From Ruegeria atlantica (GTDB taxonomy: Bacteria > Pseudomonadota > Alphaproteobacteria > Rhodobacterales > Rhodobacteraceae), in NCBI GenBank assembly GCA_013032095.1, contig WQBJ01000002.1, forward strand, positions 193,501 through 257,500: a stretch of 64,000 nt of DNA. Reading direction: 5' to 3'. The notes under the pieces are model-generated. The model ran no database searches. It was not told the DNA's origin and saw only the letters and a list, made by a program, of their open reading frames with translations. A program made the position numbers and the translations under genes. This document shows, in pieces, positions 16,379 through 24,593 of this stretch (the stretch's first letter is position 1; every line of letters starts with the position of its first letter).

Positions 16379-17710
16379 TTACTCGGCCGGCGTGGCGTCG
16401 GCGTCAGCCTTGCCATAATGCGCGTTGAAGTCTTCTTCGATGGTCTCAGGCTGGGCCAGAGGCTTCTCGATCACACCAAGGATCGGAAGGATCACGAAGA
16501 AATAGGCGAACCAGTAGGCGGACGCGATCAGCGAGAAGGTCGCATAGGGCTCTTCCGCGGGCATCGCACCCAGCCACATCAGGGCAAAGAAGTCGATGAC
16601 CAGCAGGTAGAACCACCATTTGAACATCGGACGATACTTGCCCGAACGCACGGTCGACGTGTCCAGCCAGGGCGCCAGAGCCATCGCCAGGATCGCACCG
16701 AACATCGCAATCACACCAAAGAACTTGGCGTCGATGATGCCGCCGGTGATGAAGCTGGCGAACTGAACAACCCAGACCTCACCGGTGAAGGCCCGCAGGA
16801 TCGCGTAGAACGGCAGGAAGTACCATTCGGGCACGATGTGCGCAGGCGTGACCAGCGGGTTGGCTTCGATGTAGTTGTCCGGGTGGCCCAGATAGTTCGG
16901 CATGAAGCCGACAATTGCCCAGAACACGACCAGGATCACGGCCAGCGCGAACAGGTCCTTGATCACGAAGTACGGCCAGAAGGGCAGGGTGTCTTTTTCT
17001 GCTTCGGCTTTCGAACCACGACGCACTTCAACACCAGTCGGGTTGTTGTTGCCGGTGGTGTGGAAGGCCCAGATATGCACGATCACCAGCGCCGCGATGA
17101 CAAACGGCAGCAGGTAGTGCAGTGAGAAGAAGCGGTTCAGCGTGGCGTTGTCCACCGCGGGTCCGCCCAGCAGCCAGGTCTGGATCGCGTCACCCACAAA
17201 CGGGATCGCGCCAAACAGGCCGGTGATCACGGTCGCACCCCAGAAGGACATCTGACCCCAGGGCAGAACGTAACCCATGAAGGCGGTGCCCATCATCATC
17301 AGGTAAATCAGCATCCCGATGATCCACGTGATCTCACGCGGAGCTTTGTACGAGCCGTAGAACAGGCCGCGGAAGATGTGGATGTAGACTGCAACAAAGA
17401 ACAGCGACGCGCCGTTCATGTGCAGGTAGCGCAGCATATAGCCGCCATTCACGTTGCGCATGATGTGCTCGATGCTGGCAAAGGCCAGATCGACATGCGG
17501 GGTGTAGTGCATCACCAGGACGATACCGGTGACGATTTGCAGCGCCAGGCAGAACGCCAGGACGATGCCCCAGATCCACCACCAGTTCAGGTTCTTGGGG
17601 GTGGGAATCATCAGGGTGTCATACAGCAGGCCGACGATGGGCAGGCGGCTGTTCAGCCACTTCTCGCCGTTTGTCTTCGGCTCGTAATGATCGTGGGGAA
17701 TTCCGGACAT
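16379..17710 (-). CDS. petB: cytochrome b of the bc1 complex
   Basis: 443 residues from the ATG at 17710, chosen because AAGGGAGA lies eight bases upstream; the frame extends 16 codons further without a site. It has about eight membrane helices with two bis-His haem sites and the quinol-oxidation motif PEWYFLPF near residue 296. [14 protein letters not shown] marks the region after the third helix. It catalyses quinol oxidation and quinone reduction in the Q cycle. It lies between petA (14 bases) and petC (17 bases). Confidence 0.97.
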   Translation of the reverse strand: MSGIPHDHYEPKTNGEKWLNSRLPIVGLLYDTLMIPTPKNLNWWWIWGIVLAFCLALQIVTGIVLVMHYTPHVDLAFASIEHIMRNVNGGYMLRYLHMNGASLFFVAVYIHIFRGLFYGSYKAPREITWIIGMLIYLMMMGTAFMGYVLPWGQMSFWGATVITGLFGAIPFVGDAIQTWLLGGPAVDNATLNRFFSLHYLLPFVIAALVIVHIWAFHTTGNNNPTGVEVRRGSKAEAEKDTLPFWPYFVIKDLFALAVILVVFWAIVGFMPNYLGHPDNYIEANPLVTPAHIVPEWYFLPFYAILRAFTGEVWVVQFASFITGGIIDAKFFGVIAMFGAILAMALAPWLDTSTVRSGKYRPMFKWWFYLLVIDFFALMWLGAMPAEEPYATFSLIASAYWFAYFFVILPILGVIEKPLAQPETIEEDFNAHYGKADADATPAE

Positions 17711-17724
17711 GCGTTGGGTCTCCC

Positions 17725-18309
17725 TTAGCCGAGTCTGATGGTGGTGTTGTCCGTCCATTCCGCAGGCGGAACGGGCAGGTTCTCAGGCGCGGGGCCCTTA
17801 CGGATACGACCGGCAAGGTCATAATGCGAACCGTGGCAGGGGCAGAACCAGCCGCCAAAGTCACCGGCATCACCCAGAGGCACACAGCCCAGGTGCGTAC
17901 ACACGCCCATCTGAACCAGCCAAGCGCCGGGTGCTTCGCCTTCGGGCGATGGCATCACGCGGTTGGCGTCGGTCGCCGGGGCATCTGCCGCCAGATTCAG
18001 GTTCCGCGCCAGCGGGTCGGGCAGCGCGGCAACGCCTTCGGCGTCCTGTTCCTGCGCTTCTGCGATCTCGGCACCGGTGCGGTGACGAATGAACACAGGC
18101 TTACCCAGCCACTTCACCGTCAGCTGCGTGCCCGGCTCAACGCCGCTCACATCCACGCGGATCGAGGACAGCGCCTGAACGTCTGCCGAGGGGTTCATTT
18201 GGTTGATCAGGGGCCATACGGCTGCACCCGTCGCAACGACACCTGCGCCGCCAGCGACGTAATAGAGGAAGTCTCTGCGAGTGCCTTCGTGGTCTTCTGC
18301 GTGGGACAC
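17725..18309 (-). CDS. petA: Rieske iron-sulfur protein of the bc1 complex
   Basis: 194 residues from the GTG at 18309, chosen because GGAG stands about eight bases upstream and the resulting N-terminus, [20 protein letters not shown], mirrors the Rhodobacter protein; an ATG at 18366 would add 19 unrelated residues. TRRDFLY is a twin-arginine signal followed by a membrane anchor. The [2Fe-2S] ligands are in CTHLGC and CPCHGS (residues about 133 and 153). It is the first gene of petABC. Confidence 0.96.
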   Translation of the reverse strand: MSHAEDHEGTRRDFLYYVAGGAGVVATGAAVWPLINQMNPSADVQALSSIRVDVSGVEPGTQLTVKWLGKPVFIRHRTGAEIAEAQEQDAEGVAALPDPLARNLNLAADAPATDANRVMPSPEGEAPGAWLVQMGVCTHLGCVPLGDAGDFGGWFCPCHGSHYDLAGRIRKGPAPENLPVPPAEWTDNTTIRLG

Positions 18310-18794
18310 GAGGTTTTCTCCGGTTTTCTGGCGCCCGCGTACGGGCAAATAGCTCGCGCACCGCACGAATGCGGTGTCTCAACGCGGGTATCTAGCTGGG
18401 AGAAATCAGTTCGTCCAGCGGTCATAGGCGCGCACTACGCCGCATCTGGGCATTCATGTCACAACGATGCGGTAATTTTTCAAGAAACAAGTGGGTTTAT
18501 GCAGTGAAAATCGCCGTGCATCCGGACTCAGAAATCATGTGATTCGGACCGGCCCACCACCCGTCAAAAAGTGTTGGTTGCGACGGCCCGCACCCATTCT
18601 GAGAGCAGGTATTGGGCAAGATTCTGACCAGTTTTCGCCACGCAATTTCCCACTTCTCGGGAATGTGTGGCTGTAAAAAATCTGAGTCAAAAATAGATAT
18701 TTTATAAAGACTTACACGTGTCCGATTTCGATTGCACTTTTAACGGGAATCCTTGAAGGCGCGGGAAATTCCCAACCTCAGCAGGACGTTTCCC
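18310..18794. other. divergent intergenic region between petA and a cytochrome c gene
   Basis: About 485 bases without a recognisable gene. It must hold the petABC promoter and that of the divergent cytochrome. An AT-rich block near 18690-18715 (containing TTTTATAAAG) is a plausible promoter area for the cytochrome, but I could not fix -35 and -10 boxes with confidence on either strand. Confidence 0.4.
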
Positions 18795-19241
18795 ATGTCA
18801 AAGCTCATTGCCCCTACTCTGACCCTTGTTCTGACCCTTGCGTCTCAGGCCGTGGCCGCTGGCGATCCGGCAAAAGGCGAAAAACTCTATAACCGCTGCT
18901 CATCCTGCCACGCGATCATCAAAGATGGAGAAGTTTTGGTCAAAGGGGGAATCACCGGACCGAATCTTTATGGGGTCGTCGGTCGCGTGGCCGGTTCCGA
19001 GAATGATTATCGCTATGGCAGCGAACGCCTGCCCGTCGGCATGTTCACCGATGACATGATCCGCGCGGGCGAGGAAGGGTTGATCTGGTCCGAGGAGAAC
19101 ATCGCCGCTTATTCGCAAGACCCCATCAACTTCATCAAAGAGTTTCTGGATGACGAAACAGCGCGTCCGAACATGAGCGTCAAACTGAAAAAAGGCGCCG
19201 AGGATATCGCTGCCTATCTCGCCACCTTTAACGCTCAGTAA
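18795..19241 (+). CDS. soluble c-type cytochrome (cytochrome c2/c550-like)
   Basis: 148 residues from the ATG at 18795, with AGGACG eight bases upstream. A signal peptide (LTLVLTLASQAVA) precedes the haem motif CSSCH at about residue 37, and the distal Met ligand is probably in RPNMSVKLKK near residue 125. It has the size and layout of class I cytochromes that carry electrons from the bc1 complex to a terminal oxidase. It is transcribed divergently from petABC, which supports that role but does not prove it. Confidence 0.9.
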   Translation: MSKLIAPTLTLVLTLASQAVAAGDPAKGEKLYNRCSSCHAIIKDGEVLVKGGITGPNLYGVVGRVAGSENDYRYGSERLPVGMFTDDMIRAGEEGLIWSEENIAAYSQDPINFIKEFLDDETARPNMSVKLKKGAEDIAAYLATFNAQ

Positions 19242-19244
19242 CCG

Positions 19245-19276
19245 AAAAACGCCCTGCGCCACCTGAGGTGCAGGGC
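19245..19276 (-). terminator. terminator of the glutathione transferase gene
   Basis: GCCCTG (19251-19256) pairs with CAGGGC (19271-19276), with an inner CACC/GGTG pair and a three-base bulge. On the minus strand the hairpin is followed by GTTTTTC. It also lies just past the stop of the convergent cytochrome gene and may serve both. Confidence 0.65.
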
Positions 19277-19283
19277 AGATTGC

Positions 19284-19892
19284 TTAGCTCGGCGGGCGCG
19301 TAGTGGCCATGCTGGGCCGTTCGTTAAATTCGGCAAACCACGCAGCGAGTGCGTCATTGCCATTGCGCCAGCCCCGCGCGTCGTGGCGCAAGTCCAGATA
19401 ACCCAACGCGCACCCGACGGCTATCTGCCCCATATCCAGAGAGCCGGACAAATGTGCCATCCAGCGCTGGTTCAGCGCGGCGCAGGCGCGTTCGATCTTG
19501 ACCCATTGCGCTTCGACCCATTCATTCCACCTCTTGTCTTCCGGGCGTAGGCGGGATTCGTAGGTCATCAGCAAAGCGGCATCCAGAATGCCGTCGGCCA
19601 GCGCCTCAAGCGTCAGTACATCCCAGTGTGCAGAACCGTCGGGATATAATCCTGCCTTGGCACGTGAATCCAGAAAGGCACAGATCACTCGACTGTCGAA
19701 CAGGGTCGGACCATCCGGGCGCTCCAACGCCGGAACCTTGGTCAGTGGTGCCTTGCTCAATAAGGGCGTGGCGGGTGAAACCGGTGTGTTCTCAACCGTC
19801 TCCAGCTCAACATCCTGTAGCTGATCGGTTTCGTGCAGCAACACCATGACTTTGCGCACATAAGGTGACGTCGGACTGTGATAGAGTTTCAT
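19284..19892 (-). CDS. glutathione S-transferase family protein
   Basis: 202 residues with the two-domain GST layout. The N-terminal thioredoxin-like domain begins MKLYHSPTSPYVRKVMVLLHE, with a Ser or Tyr in SPTSPYVRK near the glutathione site, and contains the cis-proline region TKVPALE; the all-helical C-terminal domain runs from about residue 85. This is a cytosolic enzyme that joins glutathione to electrophiles or reduces peroxides; the substrate cannot be inferred. It is monocistronic and divergent from the FMN riboswitch. Confidence 0.92.
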   Translation of the reverse strand: MKLYHSPTSPYVRKVMVLLHETDQLQDVELETVENTPVSPATPLLSKAPLTKVPALERPDGPTLFDSRVICAFLDSRAKAGLYPDGSAHWDVLTLEALADGILDAALLMTYESRLRPEDKRWNEWVEAQWVKIERACAALNQRWMAHLSGSLDMGQIAVGCALGYLDLRHDARGWRNGNDALAAWFAEFNERPSMATTRPPS

Positions 19893-20004
19893 TCGCGATC
19901 TCCCTGCTTGCGCCGACCTTACAGCACAAGGTCTGAAACAGAACCCGCCAATTCGCTGACATTAATATCCCTTGCGGAACCCCGCGTGTCTTGGCAATGT
20001 CCGC

Positions 20005-20148
20005 CCGTTCTCAGGGCGGGGTGGAATTCCCCACCGGCGGTAAGCGGGCTGCGACCCGTAAGCCCGCGAGCGGCCCCGTTTGCCGGGGTGACAAGCAGAT
20101 CTGGTGAAAGGCCAGAGCCGACGGTTACAGTCCGGATGAAAGAGAACG
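20005..20148 (+). promoter_or_regulatory. FMN riboswitch (RFN element)
   Basis: The RFN hallmarks are all present in order: GTTCTCAGGGCGGGGTG at the 5' side, AATTCCCCACCGGCGGTA, a variable hairpin GCGGGC...GCCCGC, AGATCTGGTGAAAGGCCAGA, and the closing GACGGTTACAGTCCGGATG with AGAGAAC pairing back to the start. It senses FMN and should lower expression of the lumazine synthase gene 75 bases downstream. No poly-T terminator follows, so control of translation is more likely than of termination. Confidence 0.96.
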
Positions 20149-20223
20149 TGCAGCGCGCCAGTAAAACGGCGTGTCTGCTCGTGATCGCCTTGGGTGACGT
20201 GTCTGTTGCGAAAGGAGATCATG

Positions 20224-20664
20224 ATGACACACACCCGCTATGCTTTTGTCAAAGCCAACTGGCATTCTGATATCGTTGACCGTGCGCTTGATGGGTTTCT
20301 GGAACTTATCCCTGCCGAGCAAGTCGATGTTTTCGACGTTCCCGGCGCGTTCGAAATGCCCCTGCTGGCGCGCGATCTGGCCCAAACCGGCAAATATGCC
20401 GCCGTCGCTTGCGCCGCCTTTGTGGTGGATGGTGGCATCTACCGGCACGATTTCGTGGCGCAAGCGGTGGTCGATGGCCTGATGCGCGTAGGGCTGGACA
20501 CAGGCGTTCCTGTCCTGTCAGTATCGCTGACCCCGCATCAGTATCAGGAAACTGACCATCATAATGCCATCTACCGCGAGCATTTCATTGAAAAAGGTCG
20601 CGAGGCCGCGCAAGCCGCGCTCAAGATCACGCAAACCCGAGCCGGATTGGCATCGGCTGCGTGA
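20224..20664 (+). CDS. ribH: 6,7-dimethyl-8-ribityllumazine synthase, type II
   Basis: 146 residues. The ATG at 20224 is preferred over the one at 20221, because AAAGGAG then stands six bases away. The enzyme condenses 5-amino-6-ribitylaminouracil with 3,4-dihydroxybutanone phosphate in riboflavin synthesis. The N-terminus FVKANWHSDIVDRALDGF and the GAFEMPLLAR active-site region resemble the RibH2 (type II) group known from Brucella and rhizobia. It lies directly behind an FMN riboswitch, and the remaining rib genes are not in the window, which fits RibH2 paralogues that stand alone. Confidence 0.93.
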   Translation: MTHTRYAFVKANWHSDIVDRALDGFLELIPAEQVDVFDVPGAFEMPLLARDLAQTGKYAAVACAAFVVDGGIYRHDFVAQAVVDGLMRVGLDTGVPVLSVSLTPHQYQETDHHNAIYREHFIEKGREAAQAALKITQTRAGLASAA

Positions 20665-20673
20665 CGTGACTAA

Positions 20674-20730
20674 GGTTGGGGTCAAACCGCCCCAACCGCA
20701 AATCCGCTTGAGGCTGCGGGCCTTGCCCGC
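20674..20730 (+). other. two hairpins between ribH and aroC
   Basis: GGTTGGGG (20674-20681) pairs with CCCCAACC (20690-20697), and GCGGGC (20716-20721) pairs with GCCCGC (20725-20730). Neither is followed by a T tract, so they may affect message stability or processing, not termination. Confidence 0.4.
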
Positions 20731-20759
20731 TAATCACGACGCGCAAAGGAGCATGCCCC

Positions 20760-21860
20760 ATGTCGATGAACAGCTTTGGACACCTTTTCCGCGTCACCAC
20801 CTGGGGTGAAAGCCACGGACCTGCGCTGGGCGCAACCGTCGACGGTTGCCCTCCGGGTGTCACCATCGACGAAAGCATGATCCAGCACTGGTTGGACAAG
20901 CGTAAACCCGGTCAGAACAAGTTCACCACCCAACGGCGTGAACCTGATCAGGTGAAAATCCTGTCTGGCGTGTTCGAAGGCCAGACCACCGGGACGCCTG
21001 TGCAGCTGATGATCGAGAACACCGATCAGCGCTCGAAGGACTATGGCGATATCATGGACAAGTTCCGCCCGGGCCACGCCGACATCACCTATTGGCAAAA
21101 ATACGGCATTCGGGATTATCGCGGCGGTGGGCGCAGCTCGGCCCGGGAAACTGCGTCGCGTGTCGCCGCAGGTGGGCTGGCACGCGAAGCGATCAAACAG
21201 ATCGCGCCCAATGTGCAGATCACCGGCTACATGGTGCAAATGGGACCGCGCAAGATTGACCGTGCCAATTTTGACTGGGCGCAGATCGACCAAAACCCGT
21301 TCTGGACACCCGACGCACAGGCCGCCGAGGATTGGGCCACCTATCTGGACGACCTGCGCAAGTCCGGCAACTCGGTCGGCGCAGTGGTCGAGGTTGTGGC
21401 GCGTGGTGTCCCAGCCGGGATCGGAGCGCCTGTTTACGCCAAGTTAGACACTGATCTGGCCGCTGCGATGATGTCGATCAACGCGGTCAAAGGCGTTGAG
21501 ATCGGTGAAGGTATGGCTGCCGCAGAACTGACCGGTGAGGCCAACGCGGACGAAATCTTTATGGGTCAGGATGGCCCGCAATACAGCTCGAACCACGCGG
21601 GTGGCATCTTGGGAGGCATCTCGACCGGGCAGGACCTTGTGGTGCGCTTTGCGGTCAAACCGACGTCCTCGATTCTTACGACCCGTAAGACCATCACCAA
21701 ATCGGGCGAAGAAACCGAAATCATCACCAAGGGCCGCCATGACCCCTGCGTCGGCATCCGCGCGGTGCCAGTGGGTGAGGCGATGATGGCCTGCGTGATC
21801 CTAGACCACCTGCTGCTGCACCGTGGCCAGATCGGAGAGAACCGTGGACGGATCGGCTGA
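20760..21860 (+). CDS. aroC: chorismate synthase
   Basis: 366 residues. AroC converts EPSP to chorismate and requires reduced FMN. Family signatures are present: [18 protein letters not shown] at the N-terminus, [11 protein letters not shown] near residue 100 and [17 protein letters not shown] near 125. AAAGGAG lies upstream of the ATG. It follows ribH by 95 bases on the same strand, behind the FMN riboswitch, so it may be co-transcribed with a flavin gene. Its 3' end overlaps the HD-domain gene by 17 bases. Confidence 0.97.
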   Translation: MSMNSFGHLFRVTTWGESHGPALGATVDGCPPGVTIDESMIQHWLDKRKPGQNKFTTQRREPDQVKILSGVFEGQTTGTPVQLMIENTDQRSKDYGDIMDKFRPGHADITYWQKYGIRDYRGGGRSSARETASRVAAGGLAREAIKQIAPNVQITGYMVQMGPRKIDRANFDWAQIDQNPFWTPDAQAAEDWATYLDDLRKSGNSVGAVVEVVARGVPAGIGAPVYAKLDTDLAAAMMSINAVKGVEIGEGMAAAELTGEANADEIFMGQDGPQYSSNHAGGILGGISTGQDLVVRFAVKPTSSILTTRKTITKSGEETEIITKGRHDPCVGIRAVPVGEAMMACVILDHLLLHRGQIGENRGRIG

Positions 21861-22506
21861 TCTGCGCTCGCGCCTACGCGCTGTTGTTGCGCAGCGGATG
21901 GAGACCGATCCGGCACATGATCTGGCTCATCTGGACCGGGTTTGGGTGAACGCGCAGGCTATTGCGGACGAGCAGACAGATATGCCCGTCCTTCTGGCGG
22001 CCTGCTACCTGCATGATCTGGTGAACCTGTCCAAGGACGACCCTGACCGTCACCTGGCCTCTCGTCAGTCTGCGCAGGAATCAGATCCTATTCTGGACAA
22101 ACTCGGTTATTCATCTGATCAGATACGCGCAATTCAACATGCGATTGAGGCGCATAGCTTTTCGGCCAATATCACCCCGGCAACGCCCGAGGCCTGTATC
22201 CTGCGCGATGCAGACCGTCTGGACGCTCTGGGTGCGATTGGCGTTGCCCGGAACTTTTCTGTTTCGGGCGCTTTGGGTCGCGCGCTTTATGACCCGGCGG
22301 ACCCGTTTGCCGCGGATCGACCGTTGGACGATCTGACCTATTCGCTGGATCACTGGAAGGTCAAACTCCTGTCTCTGCCGACCGACATGCTGACCGAGGG
22401 CGGGCGGGTTATCGCGCAAACGCGCGTGCAACGCATGATCCGGTTTCTTGAGGAATTTTCCGAAGAAATCGGCAGCGCTCTGCCCTCCGACTGGGTCAAT
22501 GAATGA
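21844..22506 (+). CDS. HD-domain phosphohydrolase
   Basis: 220 residues from the GTG at 21844, preceded at six bases by GGAG; a GTG at 21823 is less likely. The metal-binding HD pattern is clear: H at [15 protein letters not shown] in [10 protein letters not shown], then an IEAHSFS helix and a distal Asp in [11 protein letters not shown]. It resembles YedJ/YpgQ-type proteins, some of which cleave nucleotides, but the substrate is not known here. It overlaps the aroC stop by 17 bases. Confidence 0.88.
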   Translation: MDGSADLRSRLRAVVAQRMETDPAHDLAHLDRVWVNAQAIADEQTDMPVLLAACYLHDLVNLSKDDPDRHLASRQSAQESDPILDKLGYSSDQIRAIQHAIEAHSFSANITPATPEACILRDADRLDALGAIGVARNFSVSGALGRALYDPADPFAADRPLDDLTYSLDHWKVKLLSLPTDMLTEGGRVIAQTRVQRMIRFLEEFSEEIGSALPSDWVNE

Positions 22507-22558
22507 CCGCGACGACGGGCCGTTGATCTTTTCCCGCTAAAAGCGCAGGGTCGCGCGC

Positions 22559-23494
22559 ATGGCGAAATCGTTAACATCGCATCGACCTCTTTTGGCCGTC
22601 GCTCTGAAAATGAGTGCGGTGTTTCTGTTCACTGTCATGGCTGCGCTGATTAAATCGCAGTCCGATCACTTTCCGCCGGGCGAGATGGTATTCTTCCGGT
22701 CGCTGTTCGCCATTCCGGTGATCATCATATGGCTGATTTCACGTGGAGAATTGGTGCAGGGCTTTGTCGTGCGCAAACCCATGGGCCACTTCTGGCGTGG
22801 CGTTCTGGGCACAACCGCAATGGGGCTGACCTTCACTGGTCTTGGCCTGATTCCTCTGCCCGAGGCGACAGCTATTGGTTACGCCACCCCGATCTTCACC
22901 CTGATTCTGGCGGCGATCATGCTCGGTGAGCGTATCCGCAAGATCCGAATCGCAGCCGTCGCCATCGGGCTGTTGGGGGTTCTGATCATGATCTGGCCCC
23001 GACTGGGCGGTAACAACTTGGAGACCGCCGCCACCATCGGTGCTCTGTGTATTCTGGGCGCAACCATCGCCCGTGCTTTCGTGCAAATCCACATCCGGCA
23101 GTTGGTGCAGGTGGATCACCCTGCGGCCATCGTGTTCTATTTCTCGATGACGGCAACCCTCCTGTCCGGGCTGACCATCTTTTGGGGCTGGGTCCTGCCT
23201 ACATGGGAGCAAGCCGCCGTGCTGATCATGGCCGGGCTCATCGGCGGCGTTGCCCAAATTCTGGTGACCTCGTCCTATCGCTTTGGCCAGGCCTCGATGC
23301 TGGCGCCCTATGACTATACCTCGATGCTGTTTGCCATCGTCATCGGTTATGTCTGGTTCAGTGAATTGCCGACCCTGGTGATGCTGGCCGGTGCTGCGCT
23401 GGTGATTGCAGGCAATATTGTAGTGATCTGGCGCGAGCATCAGTTGGGGTTGGAACGCGGAAAGGCCCGCGCAGTCACCGATCCCAAAGCCTGA
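22559..23494 (+). CDS. DMT-superfamily permease (EamA domains)
   Basis: 311 residues with ten predicted membrane helices arranged as two EamA repeats (about residues 12-148 and 160-292). Typical signatures are FFRSLFAIPVIIIW in the first repeat and ASMLAPYDYTSMLFAIVIGY in the second. These proteins export or import small metabolites; the substrate is not inferable. It follows the HD gene by about 50 bases on the same strand. Confidence 0.9.
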   Translation: MAKSLTSHRPLLAVALKMSAVFLFTVMAALIKSQSDHFPPGEMVFFRSLFAIPVIIIWLISRGELVQGFVVRKPMGHFWRGVLGTTAMGLTFTGLGLIPLPEATAIGYATPIFTLILAAIMLGERIRKIRIAAVAIGLLGVLIMIWPRLGGNNLETAATIGALCILGATIARAFVQIHIRQLVQVDHPAAIVFYFSMTATLLSGLTIFWGWVLPTWEQAAVLIMAGLIGGVAQILVTSSYRFGQASMLAPYDYTSMLFAIVIGYVWFSELPTLVMLAGAALVIAGNIVVIWREHQLGLERGKARAVTDPKA

Positions 23495-23551
23495 CCTTTA
23501 CCTTTGCAGAACTTCCCCTAGGGTGTGCCCAACAAAAGATGAGGGTTTCCC

Positions 23552-24151
23552 ATGAGCGACGCACAAGATCACAAGGAAAAGATGCAAAAGGTGCAAGCCC
23601 AGCACCGTAAGAAAGTGTCAGAGGCCGTCGACCCGGAACGCGGACTGGTTCTGATCAACACCGGCAAGGGCAAGGGCAAATCCTCGGCCGCGTTCGGTGT
23701 TGTGATCCGCGCACTTGGATGGGGCCAGAAAGTCGCCGTCGTACAGTTCATCAAAGGCAAGTGGAAAACCGGTGAGCGGCGCTTTTTCGAGGAGCGCGAT
23801 CTGGTGACCTGGCACACCATGGGCGAGGGCTTTACCTGGGACACGCAGGACCGCGAGCGGGACATCGCTGCCGCAAATGCCGCCTTCGACAAAGCGCGCG
23901 CCTTGATGTCCAGCGGCGACTACGATCTTGTGGTGTTGGATGAGATCAATATCGCGCTGCGTTATGAATACCTGTCGGTCGAACAAGTGATCGACGGGCT
24001 GAAAGGGCGTTCTGAAAAGACCAGCGTGTTCCTGACCGGGCGCGACGCCCCGCAGGCGCTGCGCGACTATGCTGATCTGGTCACGGAAATGACCGAGGAA
24101 AAGCACCCGTTCCAAGCCGGAATCAAAGCCCAGCGTGGTGTGGATTTCTAG
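23552..24151 (+). CDS. cobO: cob(I)yrinic acid a,c-diamide adenosyltransferase
   Basis: 199 residues, the normal CobO/CobA length. The P-loop NTGKGKGKSSAAFGVVIRAL lies at residues 31-50, VVQFIKGKWKTGERRFFEE follows, and VVLDEINIALRY gives the Walker B region. The enzyme attaches the 5'-deoxyadenosyl group of ATP to the corrin cobalt in adenosylcobalamin synthesis and salvage. No other cobalamin genes are in the window, so it is either isolated or at the edge of a dispersed set. Confidence 0.95.
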   Translation: MSDAQDHKEKMQKVQAQHRKKVSEAVDPERGLVLINTGKGKGKSSAAFGVVIRALGWGQKVAVVQFIKGKWKTGERRFFEERDLVTWHTMGEGFTWDTQDRERDIAAANAAFDKARALMSSGDYDLVVLDEINIALRYEYLSVEQVIDGLKGRSEKTSVFLTGRDAPQALRDYADLVTEMTEEKHPFQAGIKAQRGVDF

Positions 24152-24163
24152 GATCAGAGTCAA

Positions 24164-24185
24164 AACAGCCCCAAATGGGGCTGTT
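24164..24185. terminator. hairpin between convergent cobO and the small Cys-rich ORF
   Basis: AACAGCCCC and GGGGCTGTT form a 9-bp stem around AAAT. Four T follow on the minus strand. It touches the stop codon of the small minus-strand ORF, so it probably serves both genes. Confidence 0.6.
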
Positions 24186-24381
24186 ATCCGGGTCGGGTTT
24201 CGTTCAGAAACCGGACCGAACCGCGTCGGCTGGCGGCACTGGCCGGTAAGGTGTTTTCTGCCTTGCGGTCGTCGATGGCGTCTTTCTTGTCGACATAGGC
24301 GCAAAAATCATCGTCGCAGCAGCATCCGCAAGCGGTGGCCGCTTCGTGCCGTGCCATGATTTCGTCCAGCGGATCACCCAT
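24184..24381 (-). CDS. small cysteine-rich protein of unknown function
   Basis: 65 codons from the ATG at 24381; a TTG two codons earlier is possible. The product contains four cysteines in CGCCCDDDFC at about residues 18-27 and a charged C-terminal part. Third codon positions are mostly G or C, as in the neighbouring genes, which favours a real gene over chance, and a hairpin terminator abuts the stop. The cysteine cluster could bind metal. It is convergent with cobO. I do not recognise a family. Confidence 0.5.
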   Translation of the reverse strand: MGDPLDEIMARHEAATACGCCCDDDFCAYVDKKDAIDDRKAENTLPASAASRRGSVRFLNETRPG

Positions 24382-24544
24382 ACCCAAACTCTTAGCCTTG
24401 CCAACGACGGTTCGTTTCCGAGGCGGCGGCGTGCTCTCACCATTTCATGCGCTAAGCCCGCAAACCGCCTCGAAACTCTGTGCCCAATGCTTTTGCATCT
24501 GGCGTTGCCTTTTATCTGATTATTTTTGTCGGAAATTGCAAGGC

Positions 24545-24587
24545 AAAAAAACATCGCGCCCCCGAGTCAAACCTCTGGGGCGCGATG
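24545..24587 (-). terminator. intrinsic terminator of phoD
   Basis: CATCGCGCCCC and GGGGCGCGATG form a perfect 11-bp stem with a loop of about 14 bases. On the minus strand seven T follow (24551-24545), seven bases after the phoD stop. Confidence 0.88.
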
Positions 24588-24593
24588 ACACAA

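Noticed and set aside
19878..20270. 130-codon plus-strand frame and its reverse across the FMN riboswitch
   Set aside because: The conserved RNA structure explains the sequence; the products have no family resemblance and clash with the ribH start.
24204..24554. 116-codon minus-strand frame overlapping the small Cys-rich ORF
   Set aside because: It is in another frame with weaker codon bias, has no ribosome binding site and crosses the terminator region.
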